NCBI GenBank assembly: GCA_028284385.1
Contig: JANQRT010000059.1
Location: 62,001 to 126,000 of the forward strand
From: Opitutaceae bacterium
Lineage (GTDB): Bacteria > Verrucomicrobiota > Verrucomicrobiia > Opitutales > Opitutaceae
Direction: 5' to 3'
Length of the DNA stretch: 64,000 bases
Shown here: positions 18,384 to 27,183 of the stretch, piece by piece
Layout: each line of letters starts with the position of its first letter
Numbering within the stretch: the first letter of the stretch is position 1
The notes under the pieces: generated by a model
The model's database searches: none
Told to the model about the DNA's origin: nothing
What the model saw: only the letters and a program-made list of their open reading frames with translations
Position numbers and translations under genes: made by a program

Positions 18384-18875
18384 ATGAAGCGCTTTATCGT
18401 CCCACTTTTACTCTTGTTGTCCCTCGTTTCGGAGGCTGCTGCGGGCGAATACAGTAAAAGCGTACTTGTGAATCTCAGGGGCGTGGGCCTAGAGGTGCGA
18501 CCGGTTAACATCCAGGCTGAAGAATTCGAGCTTAAAACGGAAACCGTTGAAGCCCATGTTCTTGCCCAGTTGAAAGAGCTGGATGTGAGATTGTTGACCG
18601 ACATCGAGCTAGATGTCATGCCTGGTCAGCCTTATCTCGAAGTGAGCATCGATGTCATCCATGCTCAGGGGCCGAGTCACATCTACTCGGTTCGACTAGA
18701 ACTTAAGGAAATGGCCCAGTTAGAACGGCCTCGAGACAGCATCGTGATGATGGCTCTGACCACTTGGCAGCAGCAATCGCTCGGGATTGCGAATCGTCCA
18801 GAAACGATCTTGAGCATTCTTGAAAAGCTCCTTCAGCGCTTCTCCATGGAGATGAAGGAAATGAATGCCAAATGA
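18384..18875 (+). CDS. Hypothetical exported protein
   Basis: A 163-residue product that I cannot assign. It has a clear signal peptide (residues 1-21, cleavage expected after SEAAA or AAAG). The mature part is predicted mixed alpha/beta with no cysteines. It ends with a charged helix (LEKLLQRFSMEMKEM). No catalytic motif is visible. It is divergent from the helicase and convergent with the RibD-like reductase, with four bases between stops, and so is probably transcribed alone. Confidence 0.65.
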   Translation: MKRFIVPLLLLLSLVSEAAAGEYSKSVLVNLRGVGLEVRPVNIQAEEFELKTETVEAHVLAQLKELDVRLLTDIELDVMPGQPYLEVSIDVIHAQGPSHIYSVRLELKEMAQLERPRDSIVMMALTTWQQQSLGIANRPETILSILEKLLQRFSMEMKEMNAK

Positions 18876-18879
18876 GCCT

Positions 18880-19410
18880 TCAGCGGGTTCGCTTGTATTT
18901 GAGATGAAGAACGTCTGGGGATAGTCGTTCTGTCTTTTCCAGGGAGAAGCTAGTCTCGATGCGATTTTGGGAAATTCGTTTTCCCGATCCGAATAGCACG
19001 GGTTCAACCGTCAGCCAGAGTTCATCAACGAGCCCAGCATTGAGAAAAGCGGAATAAGTCTCTTCGCCTCCCAGCAGGGCGCACTGTGTTTTCCCGCGGT
19101 CCCTCAGCTCGGAAAGTACTTCCTCTGGTGTCTTCCCGGTGAACTCCACCGCTCGTGGAATCTCGCTTTGCTCCCATGTTTCCGGATTGCGTGTCCAGAT
19201 TTTTCTCAGGCGATTGGTGGCTTTTGAAGCGTGGATGGACTCCCTACTGAGCTCATAGGTTTTCCGACCCATTATGAGACAATCAAACTCCTTCAGGGCT
19301 TTGAAGAAGAATTCCTGGTCTGCTTGGGAGCAGAAATCGGTACCCGGTTCTTCACTACGTGTGATAAACCCGTCGATAGATTGAGCGGCTATGAGTACGA
19401 CGTTTAGCAA
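18880..19410 (-). CDS. RibD C-terminal-domain / dihydrofolate-reductase-like protein
   Basis: A 176-residue protein of the RibD_C/DHFR-like fold. The N-terminal strand and loop VVLIAAQSIDGFITR, the nucleotide-binding block FDCLIMGRKTYE (about 48-59) and CALLGGEETYSAFLNAGLVDEL (about 105-126; core LLGGEETYSAF) are family features. Members act as NADPH-dependent reductases in riboflavin synthesis or on unknown substrates; no ribD deaminase domain is present. The start appears to be TTG at 19410, with no better codon nearby. It is divergent from gmd. Confidence 0.75.
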   Translation of the reverse strand: MLNVVLIAAQSIDGFITRSEEPGTDFCSQADQEFFFKALKEFDCLIMGRKTYELSRESIHASKATNRLRKIWTRNPETWEQSEIPRAVEFTGKTPEEVLSELRDRGKTQCALLGGEETYSAFLNAGLVDELWLTVEPVLFGSGKRISQNRIETSFSLEKTERLSPDVLHLKYKRTR

Positions 19411-19556
19411 GGTTTGGTTTTAAAGGACGGCGTTCACCTCGACATCAATTGTCTCGAAATTCAATTCCCAAGAATCGCTCGTTGGAGATTTACTTGGACA
19501 TTGGAAGGAATTAAATCATTGGTTGCCAAAAAATTGTACTTTGTAAGCTTACCAAT

Positions 19557-20570
19557 ATGAAAAAAGCTCTCATCACGGGCATTACTGGTCAGGACGGATC
19601 CTATTTAGCCGAACTGCTTTTAGAAAAGGGATACGAAGTGCATGGCGTGATTCGTCGCGCTTCGACGTTCAATACCGACCGGATCGATCACCTGTACGAA
19701 GATCCGCATGTTCATGGTGTGCGGCTTTTTCTTCACTATGGAGATCTGGCTGATTCGGTACAGATGGTGAAGCTGCTTTACGACTTGAAGCCGGACGAGG
19801 TTTATAATCTTGGCGCTCAAAGCCACGTCCGTGTTTCCTTCGATGTCCCGGAGTATACCGGCGATGTTGATGGCCTGGGGGCTCAGCGGATCTTGGAGGC
19901 CATCCGTGAAGCGGATCTCGTTGATAAGGTGAGGTACTATCAAGCTTCGTCCTCTGAAATGTTTGGCAAAGTCCAGGAGGTGCCGCAGACCGAAACGACC
20001 CCTCTCTGGCCGCGTTCTCCCTACGGTTGCGCCAAGGTTTATGCTCATTGGCTAACGGTGAACTACAGAGAAAGCTATAATCTGTATGCCTGTAGCGGAA
20101 TCCTGTTTAATCATGAATCGCCCAGACGAGGGGAGACCTTCGTCACCCGTAAGATCACCCGAGCGGCTACCCGCATCAAGATGGGGCTGCAAAAAAATCT
20201 CTACATGGGCAATCTCGATGCCAAGCGAGACTGGGGTTATGCTAAGGAGTATGTGGAAATGATGTGGCTGATGCTTCAGCAGGATAAGCCGGATGACTAC
20301 GTAATCGCCACCAATGAAACCCATTCGGTCAAAGAGTTTGTCGAGGAGACCTTCGGTTTGCTCGATTTAGACTGGCAGGAACACATCAAATTCGACTCAC
20401 GTTACGAGCGACCCGCGGAAGTCGACCTTCTCATCGGCAATCCCGAAAAAGCCAGAAAGCAATTGAACTGGGAGCCGAAGGTAAAATTTAAGGAGCTCGT
20501 CAAAATTATGGTTGAAGCTGACCTAAAGCTTGCCGAAGAGGAAAAGAAGATAAAGGAAGCGTTGGCGTAG
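19557..20570 (+). CDS. gmd: GDP-mannose 4,6-dehydratase
   Basis: An extended SDR that converts GDP-mannose to GDP-4-keto-6-deoxymannose. The 337-residue length is typical. The NAD(P) motif is [12 protein letters not shown] (8-19) and the catalytic Tyr/Lys pair is in [12 protein letters not shown]. The family signatures [26 protein letters not shown] and [16 protein letters not shown] (about 185-200) are all present. It is followed after 23 bases by fcl, so the pair makes GDP-L-fucose for surface polysaccharide. Confidence 0.97.
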   Translation: MKKALITGITGQDGSYLAELLLEKGYEVHGVIRRASTFNTDRIDHLYEDPHVHGVRLFLHYGDLADSVQMVKLLYDLKPDEVYNLGAQSHVRVSFDVPEYTGDVDGLGAQRILEAIREADLVDKVRYYQASSSEMFGKVQEVPQTETTPLWPRSPYGCAKVYAHWLTVNYRESYNLYACSGILFNHESPRRGETFVTRKITRAATRIKMGLQKNLYMGNLDAKRDWGYAKEYVEMMWLMLQQDKPDDYVIATNETHSVKEFVEETFGLLDLDWQEHIKFDSRYERPAEVDLLIGNPEKARKQLNWEPKVKFKELVKIMVEADLKLAEEEKKIKEALA

Positions 20571-20593
20571 TTTGCTCCTTTGTCTTTATTCCG

Positions 20594-21544
20594 ATGAATC
20601 AAAATTCCAAAATCTACATCGCTGGCCATCGAGGGATGGTCGGTTCAGCTGTGGTTCGGAAACTGAGAGCGGAGGGTTTTGAAAATCTCGTTTTGCGGAC
20701 GAGTAACGAATTGGATTTAGCCTGTCAGGATGCGGTAAACGCCTTCTTCCAGTCGGAAAGGCCGGAAGTAGTGGTCATGGCGGCAGCCAAGGTTGGCGGT
20801 ATCCATGCGAATAATACGTATCCTGCCGATTTCATTTACGAAAATCTGGCTATAGCGGCTAACACGACCCATGCTGCCTACGAATCAGGCGTATCCCGAT
20901 TTCTTTTTCTGGGGAGTTCTTGCATCTATCCTAAGCTCGCTCCTCAGCCGTTAAAGGAGGATTATCTGCTCACGGACTCACTAGAGGAAACGAATGAGGC
21001 TTATGCCATTGCTAAAATCGCGGGCTTGAAACTCTGCCAGTACTATCGTTCTCAATACGGAGTAACCTATCATTCGCTCATGCCTACTAACTTATATGGG
21101 CCAGGCGACAACTATCATCCCGAGAACTCCCATCTGCTGCCGGCTTTGTTTGGCAGATTTCAGGAGGCTAAGGAATCGGGGGCGGAGTCCGTCTCGGTTT
21201 GGGGGAGTGGGACGCCTCGCCGCGAATTGATGTACGCCGACGATTTGGCGGAGGCGGTTTTGTTCACGCTGCAGCTTGAAGATCCACCCAATTTCGTGAA
21301 CGCCGGTACTGGCGTGGATCACTCGGTTCTGGAAATCGCCAACCTAGTCAAGGACGCAGTAGGTTTTGAGGGAGAGCTTGTACTGGATCCATCGAAGCCC
21401 GATGGAACTCCCCGTAAAATTCTGGATGTTTCCCTTCTGAATTCGTTGGGTTGGGAATCCCGTATTCCTCTCGAAGAAGGTGTGAAACTCACTTACCCGC
21501 TTTTCCTCGAGGAACGGAAATCCGGAGCCATCCGCAGCGTCTGA
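20594..21544 (+). CDS. fcl: GDP-L-fucose synthase
   Basis: A 316-residue epimerase/reductase that turns the Gmd product into GDP-L-fucose. It has the Rossmann motif [12 protein letters not shown] (9-20), the catalytic serine region [14 protein letters not shown] and the YAIAKIAG Tyr/Lys motif. [13 protein letters not shown] and [17 protein letters not shown] are family blocks. It is cotranscribed with gmd. A CGGCAT/ATGCCG hairpin lies 42 bases after the stop. Confidence 0.97.
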   Translation: MNQNSKIYIAGHRGMVGSAVVRKLRAEGFENLVLRTSNELDLACQDAVNAFFQSERPEVVVMAAAKVGGIHANNTYPADFIYENLAIAANTTHAAYESGVSRFLFLGSSCIYPKLAPQPLKEDYLLTDSLEETNEAYAIAKIAGLKLCQYYRSQYGVTYHSLMPTNLYGPGDNYHPENSHLLPALFGRFQEAKESGAESVSVWGSGTPRRELMYADDLAEAVLFTLQLEDPPNFVNAGTGVDHSVLEIANLVKDAVGFEGELVLDPSKPDGTPRKILDVSLLNSLGWESRIPLEEGVKLTYPLFLEERKSGAIRSV

Positions 21545-21585
21545 TTCCAATCATTCGGCAAGGGCTTTTCTTCCTTAGCCTGTTG

Positions 21586-21606
21586 CGGCATTTTTAGGAG
21601 ATGCCG
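21586..21606 (+). terminator. Weak hairpin after fcl
   Basis: CGGCAT (21586-21591) and ATGCCG (21601-21606) form a 6-bp stem with a 9-base loop that contains a T run. There is no T tract after the stem, so intrinsic termination is doubtful; it may instead protect the 3' end of the gmd-fcl mRNA. Confidence 0.35.
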
Positions 21607-21691
21607 ATCGATACCCGGAAACTGCTAGCGACTATCGTCTCGATAGCCATAGAAGTTTCAATCCAGATCACCAGGATTATATGTTGACATT

Positions 21692-21720
21692 CGACATGTA
21701 TTATGTCGACATGCGACATA
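21692..21720. promoter_or_regulatory. Candidate PadR operator
   Basis: The half-site CGACAT occurs at 21692-21697, 21707-21712 and 21714-21719, and its complement ATGTCG at 21703-21708. Together they make the palindrome ATGTCGACAT (21703-21712) and the larger repeat TATGTCG-ACATG-CGACATA (21702-21720). PadR regulators bind ATGT/ACAT-type palindromes and usually repress their own gene. The sites abut or overlap the PadR start codon, as expected for autorepression. Confidence 0.6.
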
Positions 21721-22052
21721 TGAGCAGGGATAAGATGGATTTGTTGCAAGGGACTCTGGACATGCTGATTCTTCGATTGCTATCAACCAAGAAGCGTCAT
21801 GGCTACGACATTGCGAAGCGGATACAAACGGTCTCCAACAATCTTTTTAAGATTGGTCAGGGCTCGCTTTATCCCGCTCTGCATCGCTTGGAAAAGAAGG
21901 GATACATCGAGTCGAACTGGGATCTTACCCAGACAGGAAGAAGAGCGAAGTTCTACGAACTCACCGATACGGGGCGTAGTCGCATAAAGGAGGAGAGGGC
22001 TTACTGGCGCGATTTTTCGCAGGCCATCAACGCCATTTTGCAGAAGGGCTAA
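21720..22052 (+). CDS. PadR-family transcriptional regulator
   Basis: A short winged-helix regulator of about 110 residues. The N-terminal MDLLQGTLDMLILRLL and GYDIAKRIQ, then the recognition helix and wing IGQGSLYPALHRLEKKGYI, are classic PadR features of the type that sits beside acidobacterial-style ABC permeases. In-frame ATGs exist at 21681, 21696 and 21711. 21720 is preferred because homologous proteins begin right before this block and because the upstream ATGs lie inside the operator-like repeats. No Shine-Dalgarno is clear. It is 26 bases from the permease it probably controls. Confidence 0.85.
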   Translation: MSRDKMDLLQGTLDMLILRLLSTKKRHGYDIAKRIQTVSNNLFKIGQGSLYPALHRLEKKGYIESNWDLTQTGRRAKFYELTDTGRSRIKEERAYWRDFSQAINAILQKG

Positions 22053-22078
22053 TTTTCCGTTTAAGTTTTATTGGGGAT

Positions 22079-24760
22079 ATGGGGATGATGAAGCGAATAG
22101 AAAACTGGATACGGTTTAGGATGCGTTCTTCGATCAATCGCAGTCAACGCGAAACGGATCTCAAGGACGAGTTCGAAGCCCACCTGGCTATGATTATCGA
22201 GGATCGCATGGCCGAAGGCATGACGCGTGGGCAAGCGCGGCGAGAAGCTTTGAAGGAATTCGGCAATGTCGATCTGGCTAAGGAGACCTGTCGGGATGTC
22301 TGGGGGTTCACCTTATTCCAGATGATGGGACGGTCGTTCAAAGGCGGCCTCAGGCAGATATTCAAGTTTCCTATGCATAGCGCGTTTATTCTGCTTATTC
22401 TCGTATTCACCATAGGCTTTAACGCGTCGATTTATAGTGGGGTATTGGACTATCTGATTAGGCCCTTCAACTACCCGGATCCGGATCGTGTGGTAGTCGT
22501 TGGCAAGCAATGGAAATCGTCTGGTAGTGGAGTCAGTACGATTTCCAGTATCGATTTTCTCGATATTGAAGAGCAGCAGAAATCGTTTGAGGCAATCGGC
22601 TTCGTGGATGGTGCCGCGGCGGATGTTCGAGTTTTAGGCAATCCTCGATTTCGAAGTTTCTCCTACATCACGCCTGGCATTTGGGAGGTGACCGCGATCA
22701 ATCCGATGATGGGTCGAGTCTTTACGGAGACCGATATCGCCGAGCAAAACAAGGTAGTCGTCATTTCCCATGCCTTGTGGAAAGGCGAATTCACTCCCGG
22801 GAGTAGGGTCGTCGGTCAAATGCTTCATATAAACGGGGAGCCCCATGAGATCATAGGCGTCATGCCAAAGGAATTCAGTGTATTGTTAAATACGGATACG
22901 TTTTGGCTTCCCAAGGTTTTCAGCGAGTATGAACGCTCCGAAAAAAGCCGAGGCAGAAATAGCAACCACATTTTGGCTCGTCTTGCGGGGGGCGTATCCC
23001 TTTCTCAAGCGCGGCAGGAACTGGCTGCGCTGTACGAACGGTTTTTGGAGCTCCATCCGAAAAAGCGAGACTGGTCGAAGCGAGCTGGCGAATCATACGG
23101 CGTCTCTCTTTCCAAGGACTTCCTTTCGAATAACAATCCGGCTCTTGTACCCTTGTTCCTTGGGCTCCAGGCTGCTGGGATTCTACTGCTCCTCGTCGGA
23201 TGTATGAATATGTCGAGTCTGATGCTCGCTAAGGGGGTGTCCAGACTCCCCGAGTTGAGCCTTAGACGGTCTCTTGGAGCGAGTAGGATGCGAATCTTTT
23301 CTCAACTTGTATCCGAAAATCTGATTCTGTTTATTATTGGAGCTTTGGGAAGCCTTGTTATGACCCACTGGCTTAATGTGATTCTGGATTCCGACTGGAT
23401 GGGCCCAAAACCGCCTGTAGGAAACTCCAAAGGACTCAATTACGAAGTGGTCCTTGCCGGTCTGGGAGCGGCTTTTATCGCCATGGTCTTCTCCTCCACG
23501 CTTCCAGCGTTTCTCATTTCCAGAAAATCTCTTTATCAGGCCATGGGAAGCGCTCGCAGCATTGGTACGCAAAGCGTATCCAAGAATAGATTGCAAAATC
23601 TTCTCGTTACGGGGCAGATTGCATTGACCTGTCTCTTGGTGCTAATGAGCGGTCTTTTCTACTACAACATTTCAAAGACGACGAGTCGCGATTTCGGCAT
23701 CGAGATTGAAAACAGATTAGGCATCCAGCTCACCCTTCCACAGTACCGCTATGGGGGAACGCAAAAGTCTTACGACTATCAAGAGAATCTAGTAGAAAAC
23801 CTCCTCCAATTGCCGAACGTATTGAATGCAGCTATATCCACTATAAGGATACCACTGCAAATCGACGGCATTAGCAACACGAGTTTCAAAATAAAAGGCT
23901 ACAGCCTCAATGCGGACAAAGAGTACATCCGCACCAATTGGTATCGGATCCAGCATAGTTTTTTCGATACCATGGGTGTTTCCCTGCTGCGTGGCCGCCT
24001 CTTTAATGAAACCGATACCAAGGACTCCGCCTCAGTGGCGATCGTAAGCAAGAGTGCCATGGAGTATTTTAGCGAATTCGATATAATCGGCTCCACGCTA
24101 CAGTTAGAAGGAAAGGAATATCAGGTTGTTGGCGTTGTCGAGGACACGCGTGACTACAGCTTTATGGCTAACGAGCCCGAGCACACCATTTTCTTCCCCC
24201 ATCGCCAGAGTCCGGGCAATGGTTATCGGTCGAACATTCTGGTGCACTATCGGGGCCCTGAAAAGGTCCTGACCAGCGAGATCGTCAAGACGATTGGAAA
24301 GATCGATCCAGAACTCGAATACAAAATCATTCCGATGTGGAAGTCCCTAAATGACGCCTTGGTCATGCAGCGCGTGCCCATGATCTACGCCAGCATTGTT
24401 GCCGTTGTTTCGCTGCTTCTGGCTAGTTTTGGTCTGTATGGGTTGATTTCCTACACCACTGAACAGCGGAAGCAGGAGTTCGGCATTCGGAAAGCGATAG
24501 GCGCTTCGAACGCGAACATCTTGTCGAGAGTCGTGAAGTGGGGAATGCCTAAAATCGTCTTAGGATTGATTGCCGGTGCAGTGCTCTGCGCTTTCGGGGC
24601 CATTTCAATGCAGACTTTGCTAGCCGAGACCAGTCCCTATCAGCCACAAGTCTACATCGCGGTGCTCTTTATGCTTTCGGCCATTTGTTCGGCCGCGATA
24701 TTCGTTCCCGCCATCAGAGCGAGTAATGCCAATCCTATTGACGCGATCAGGTGCGACTAG
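22079..24760 (+). CDS. ABC transporter permease, MacB/FtsX type with N-terminal prefix domain
   Basis: An 893-residue permease of the acidobacterial duplicated orphan type. Residues 1-80 are the cytoplasmic prefix domain (DLKDEFEAHLAMIIEDRM, AEGMTRGQARREALKEFG). After the first membrane helix (about 97-120) comes a MacB-like periplasmic domain (about 140-340), an FtsX-like block of three helices (about 365-485), then a second helix-plus-periplasmic domain and a second FtsX block (about 765-890) that ends in PAIRASNANPIDAIRCD. No ATPase gene is adjacent, so the partner is elsewhere or absent. Function is unknown; export of a peptide or lipid is typical for MacB relatives. PadR lies directly upstream. 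Confidence 0.85.
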   Translation: MGMMKRIENWIRFRMRSSINRSQRETDLKDEFEAHLAMIIEDRMAEGMTRGQARREALKEFGNVDLAKETCRDVWGFTLFQMMGRSFKGGLRQIFKFPMHSAFILLILVFTIGFNASIYSGVLDYLIRPFNYPDPDRVVVVGKQWKSSGSGVSTISSIDFLDIEEQQKSFEAIGFVDGAAADVRVLGNPRFRSFSYITPGIWEVTAINPMMGRVFTETDIAEQNKVVVISHALWKGEFTPGSRVVGQMLHINGEPHEIIGVMPKEFSVLLNTDTFWLPKVFSEYERSEKSRGRNSNHILARLAGGVSLSQARQELAALYERFLELHPKKRDWSKRAGESYGVSLSKDFLSNNNPALVPLFLGLQAAGILLLLVGCMNMSSLMLAKGVSRLPELSLRRSLGASRMRIFSQLVSENLILFIIGALGSLVMTHWLNVILDSDWMGPKPPVGNSKGLNYEVVLAGLGAAFIAMVFSSTLPAFLISRKSLYQAMGSARSIGTQSVSKNRLQNLLVTGQIALTCLLVLMSGLFYYNISKTTSRDFGIEIENRLGIQLTLPQYRYGGTQKSYDYQENLVENLLQLPNVLNAAISTIRIPLQIDGISNTSFKIKGYSLNADKEYIRTNWYRIQHSFFDTMGVSLLRGRLFNETDTKDSASVAIVSKSAMEYFSEFDIIGSTLQLEGKEYQVVGVVEDTRDYSFMANEPEHTIFFPHRQSPGNGYRSNILVHYRGPEKVLTSEIVKTIGKIDPELEYKIIPMWKSLNDALVMQRVPMIYASIVAVVSLLLASFGLYGLISYTTEQRKQEFGIRKAIGASNANILSRVVKWGMPKIVLGLIAGAVLCAFGAISMQTLLAETSPYQPQVYIAVLFMLSAICSAAIFVPAIRASNANPIDAIRCD

Positions 24761-24835
24761 ATCCGAAGTTTACTTGCTGGAATCCATGGATGGCTACATA
24801 GCCATTAGAGGGATATCAATCTCCCTTTCTCTCCC

Positions 24836-24925
24836 TTAACGTTTTCGTTAAACGAAGGGTGTAAATGGCGCCATTTTACGTTTGGCGCTTCATTTGCTCC
24901 TTCCAGGGAGCGCCCTCTGGCGCTC
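24836..24925 (+). promoter_or_regulatory. Three consecutive hairpins in the mpgS leader
   Basis: Within 110 bases before mpgS are TTAACG-TTTT-CGTTAA (24836-24851), the perfect palindrome AAATGGCGCCATTT (24863-24876) and GAGCGCC-CTCT-GGCGCTC (24908-24925). The first may serve as a 3' structure for the permease transcript. The last sits 19 bases ahead of the mpgS ATG, where no clear Shine-Dalgarno is seen, so it may affect translation. Confidence 0.45.
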
Positions 24926-24944
24926 AAAATAAACCAATTGCGTC

Positions 24945-26132
24945 ATGAGAATCGAAATTCCTAGGGAGTGCGAACGAATCGGATCGCTGCAGATCTATGG
25001 TCTGCAGAAAGTCTATGAACTGGACGGTGGGGAGGGCCCTCACGAGCACGATTCCGTTATCGAGCGGATTCCTTCCGAAGTGCTTTATGATCGGATGCGG
25101 GAGATGGCCATCGTCGTCCCGGTCAAAAACGAGCGACTCAAGCTGATCGAAGGCGTGCTGGTCGGCATTCCGAGTCCTTGCCAGGTCATCGTGGTTTCCA
25201 ACAGTCCACGCGGACCAGTCGACCGCTTTAATCTCGAGAAAGAGGCCTTGGAAAACTACGCCAAGTTTACCGGAAAGAAAATCCTCGTCGTTCATCAAAA
25301 GGACCCCGGCTTGGCCAAGGCCTTCGTCGAGGCAGGGTACTCGGAGCTGCTTGACGAAACGGGGATCGTTCGATCCGGAAAGGCCGAGGGGATGATCGTC
25401 GGCACTCTTTTAGCCAAGTGGCTGGGCAAAAAGTATTTGGGATTTGTCGACAGTGATAACTATTTTCCAGGGGCCGTTTTGGAGTACGTTCATGAATACG
25501 CGGCCGGTTTCGCCATGAACAATACCTCCAACACTTTCGTCCGCATCTCCTGGCACTCGAAGCCCAAGATCATGGAGAGCAGTATCTTCTTTGCCAAGTG
25601 GGGTCGCAGTTCCGTGAATTCCAACATGATGCTCAATCGCCTGTTGACTCATTTCAGTGGTTTCGAAACCGAGATCGTCAAGACTGGCAATGCCGGGGAG
25701 CATGCCTTGACTGTCGACTTGGCATTGAAACTTGAATACGCCGCTGGCTACGCGGTTGAAACCCACCACTTTGTCAATCTCCTGGAAAAATACGGTGGTC
25801 TTCTGGCCTCCGAAGACGATGAGGAGGTCAGCGAGAAGGTGACCATTTGTCAGATCGAGTCGCGCAATCCTCACATGCACGAGTCCAAGGGCGAAGATCA
25901 TGTGGAAGACATGATCGATGCGTCACTATCGGTTATCTATCACTCCGATTTATGCCCTGAGCTTTTGCGTAGGGAGATTATGGAAAACGTACGATCTCGC
26001 CGAGGAGACGAATCTCCCAAGGAAATCGCTCCGGTGAAAATGTACCCATCGCTTTCCAAAATCGATATGGATACTTTCTTGAGCTGCTGCGACGAAGCCC
26101 TTAATTTCAATCTGGCCTCCGTCCGAACCTGA
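24945..26132 (+). CDS. mpgS: Mannosyl-3-phosphoglycerate synthase (GT55)
   Basis: This enzyme transfers mannose from GDP-mannose to 3-phosphoglycerate, the first step of mannosylglycerate synthesis. The 395-residue product starts with MRIEIPRECERIGSLQIYG and has the family blocks AIVVPVKNERLKLIEGVL and FVDSDNYFPGAV, the latter holding the metal-binding DSD. NNTSNTFVRISWHSKPK and the HALTVDLALKLEYA block are also GT55 signatures. The next gene encodes the matching phosphatase. Mannosylglycerate is a compatible solute for salt or heat stress. Confidence 0.95.
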   Translation: MRIEIPRECERIGSLQIYGLQKVYELDGGEGPHEHDSVIERIPSEVLYDRMREMAIVVPVKNERLKLIEGVLVGIPSPCQVIVVSNSPRGPVDRFNLEKEALENYAKFTGKKILVVHQKDPGLAKAFVEAGYSELLDETGIVRSGKAEGMIVGTLLAKWLGKKYLGFVDSDNYFPGAVLEYVHEYAAGFAMNNTSNTFVRISWHSKPKIMESSIFFAKWGRSSVNSNMMLNRLLTHFSGFETEIVKTGNAGEHALTVDLALKLEYAAGYAVETHHFVNLLEKYGGLLASEDDEEVSEKVTICQIESRNPHMHESKGEDHVEDMIDASLSVIYHSDLCPELLRREIMENVRSRRGDESPKEIAPVKMYPSLSKIDMDTFLSCCDEALNFNLASVRT

Positions 26133-26179
26133 GGCGAACTTGAGAAGGTTTTTCAAGTAAAGTATTCCTAGTTTTTGTC

Positions 26180-27022
26180 ATGAGCTCGCCCCTAAGCTCG
26201 TCGCCAGGATTCCGTTACGTCATCTTTACCGATCTCGACGGAACCTTGATCGACTTCGAGACCTACTCCCCAGAGCTGGCCACACCGCTTGCCAAACAAA
26301 TCATCGACGATGGTCTACCGCTGGTTTTCTGTTCCTCCAAAACCTTGGCCGAGCAAAAGGCCCTCATGGAGACCATGGAAATCGTCACTCCTTGTATCGT
26401 GGAGAACGGAAGCGGCATTTACCTGCCGGAAGGAGTTTCACTTTTCGAGGGTCGTCCGGCCGTGAGCGCTTCCGATGGAGATCGCCTCATCTCCTTAGGC
26501 GTATCGGCAGTTGAAATACAAGACCATATTCAAAACATTTCCCGCGACCTGAAAATCGATTTGAAGCAGTATTCGACATTGAGCGACCCTGAAATAGTCG
26601 AGATCACCGGCTTGAGTTCTATGGCCGCTGCCAATGCCCGAAAACGGGATTTTAGTGAGACCCTGACCGCCTCGCTTTCCGATGAACAATGGGAAGCGGT
26701 GAAGACCGCCTTCGATGCGGTAGACCTGCAATGCCTCTGTGGCGGGCGCTTTTATACCGTTACCTCCAAGAACTGCAACAAAGGCAAAGCGCTGCTTGAA
26801 GTGGTCGAAGCCTATCGCTCTCAAATCGTCGGCCAGTGGCGATCCGTAGCCATCGGAGATAGCCCCAATGATGTCGACATGCTGAAAGCCGCTGACCGCC
26901 GCTACCTAGTCCAACAACCAGACGGCAATTGGCACAACGTAGACTTGCCCAACCTCAACCGCGTCCCCGCCATCGGCCCCCGAGGCTGGATCCTGGCCGT
27001 AGAAGAAATTTTGGATACTTAG
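26180..27022 (+). CDS. mpgP: Mannosyl-3-phosphoglycerate phosphatase (HAD-IIB)
   Basis: A 280-residue HAD-superfamily phosphatase that removes phosphate from mannosyl-3-phosphoglycerate to give mannosylglycerate. Motif I is FTDLDGTLID (about 14-23, nucleophile Asp), motif II is FCSSKT, and motif IV is AIGDSPNDVDML near residue 230. The C2B-type cap domain (about 85-200) is typical of MpgP. It starts 48 bases after mpgS and forms a two-step pathway with it. Confidence 0.93.
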   Translation: MSSPLSSSPGFRYVIFTDLDGTLIDFETYSPELATPLAKQIIDDGLPLVFCSSKTLAEQKALMETMEIVTPCIVENGSGIYLPEGVSLFEGRPAVSASDGDRLISLGVSAVEIQDHIQNISRDLKIDLKQYSTLSDPEIVEITGLSSMAAANARKRDFSETLTASLSDEQWEAVKTAFDAVDLQCLCGGRFYTVTSKNCNKGKALLEVVEAYRSQIVGQWRSVAIGDSPNDVDMLKAADRRYLVQQPDGNWHNVDLPNLNRVPAIGPRGWILAVEEILDT

Positions 27023-27183
27023 TCAACTGTCACTTTTGTTGGAGGGGAATCTAGCTGTCCGTAATCAGCCGCAGGCTGAGCACTGGATTCTGCCTACTGC
27101 GAACTGACCACGGCCAACACGTAACGATCTCCTCCAATCATTATCTTGATCTCGAATAGTGAATCTCTCATTTTGCCGGGCCT

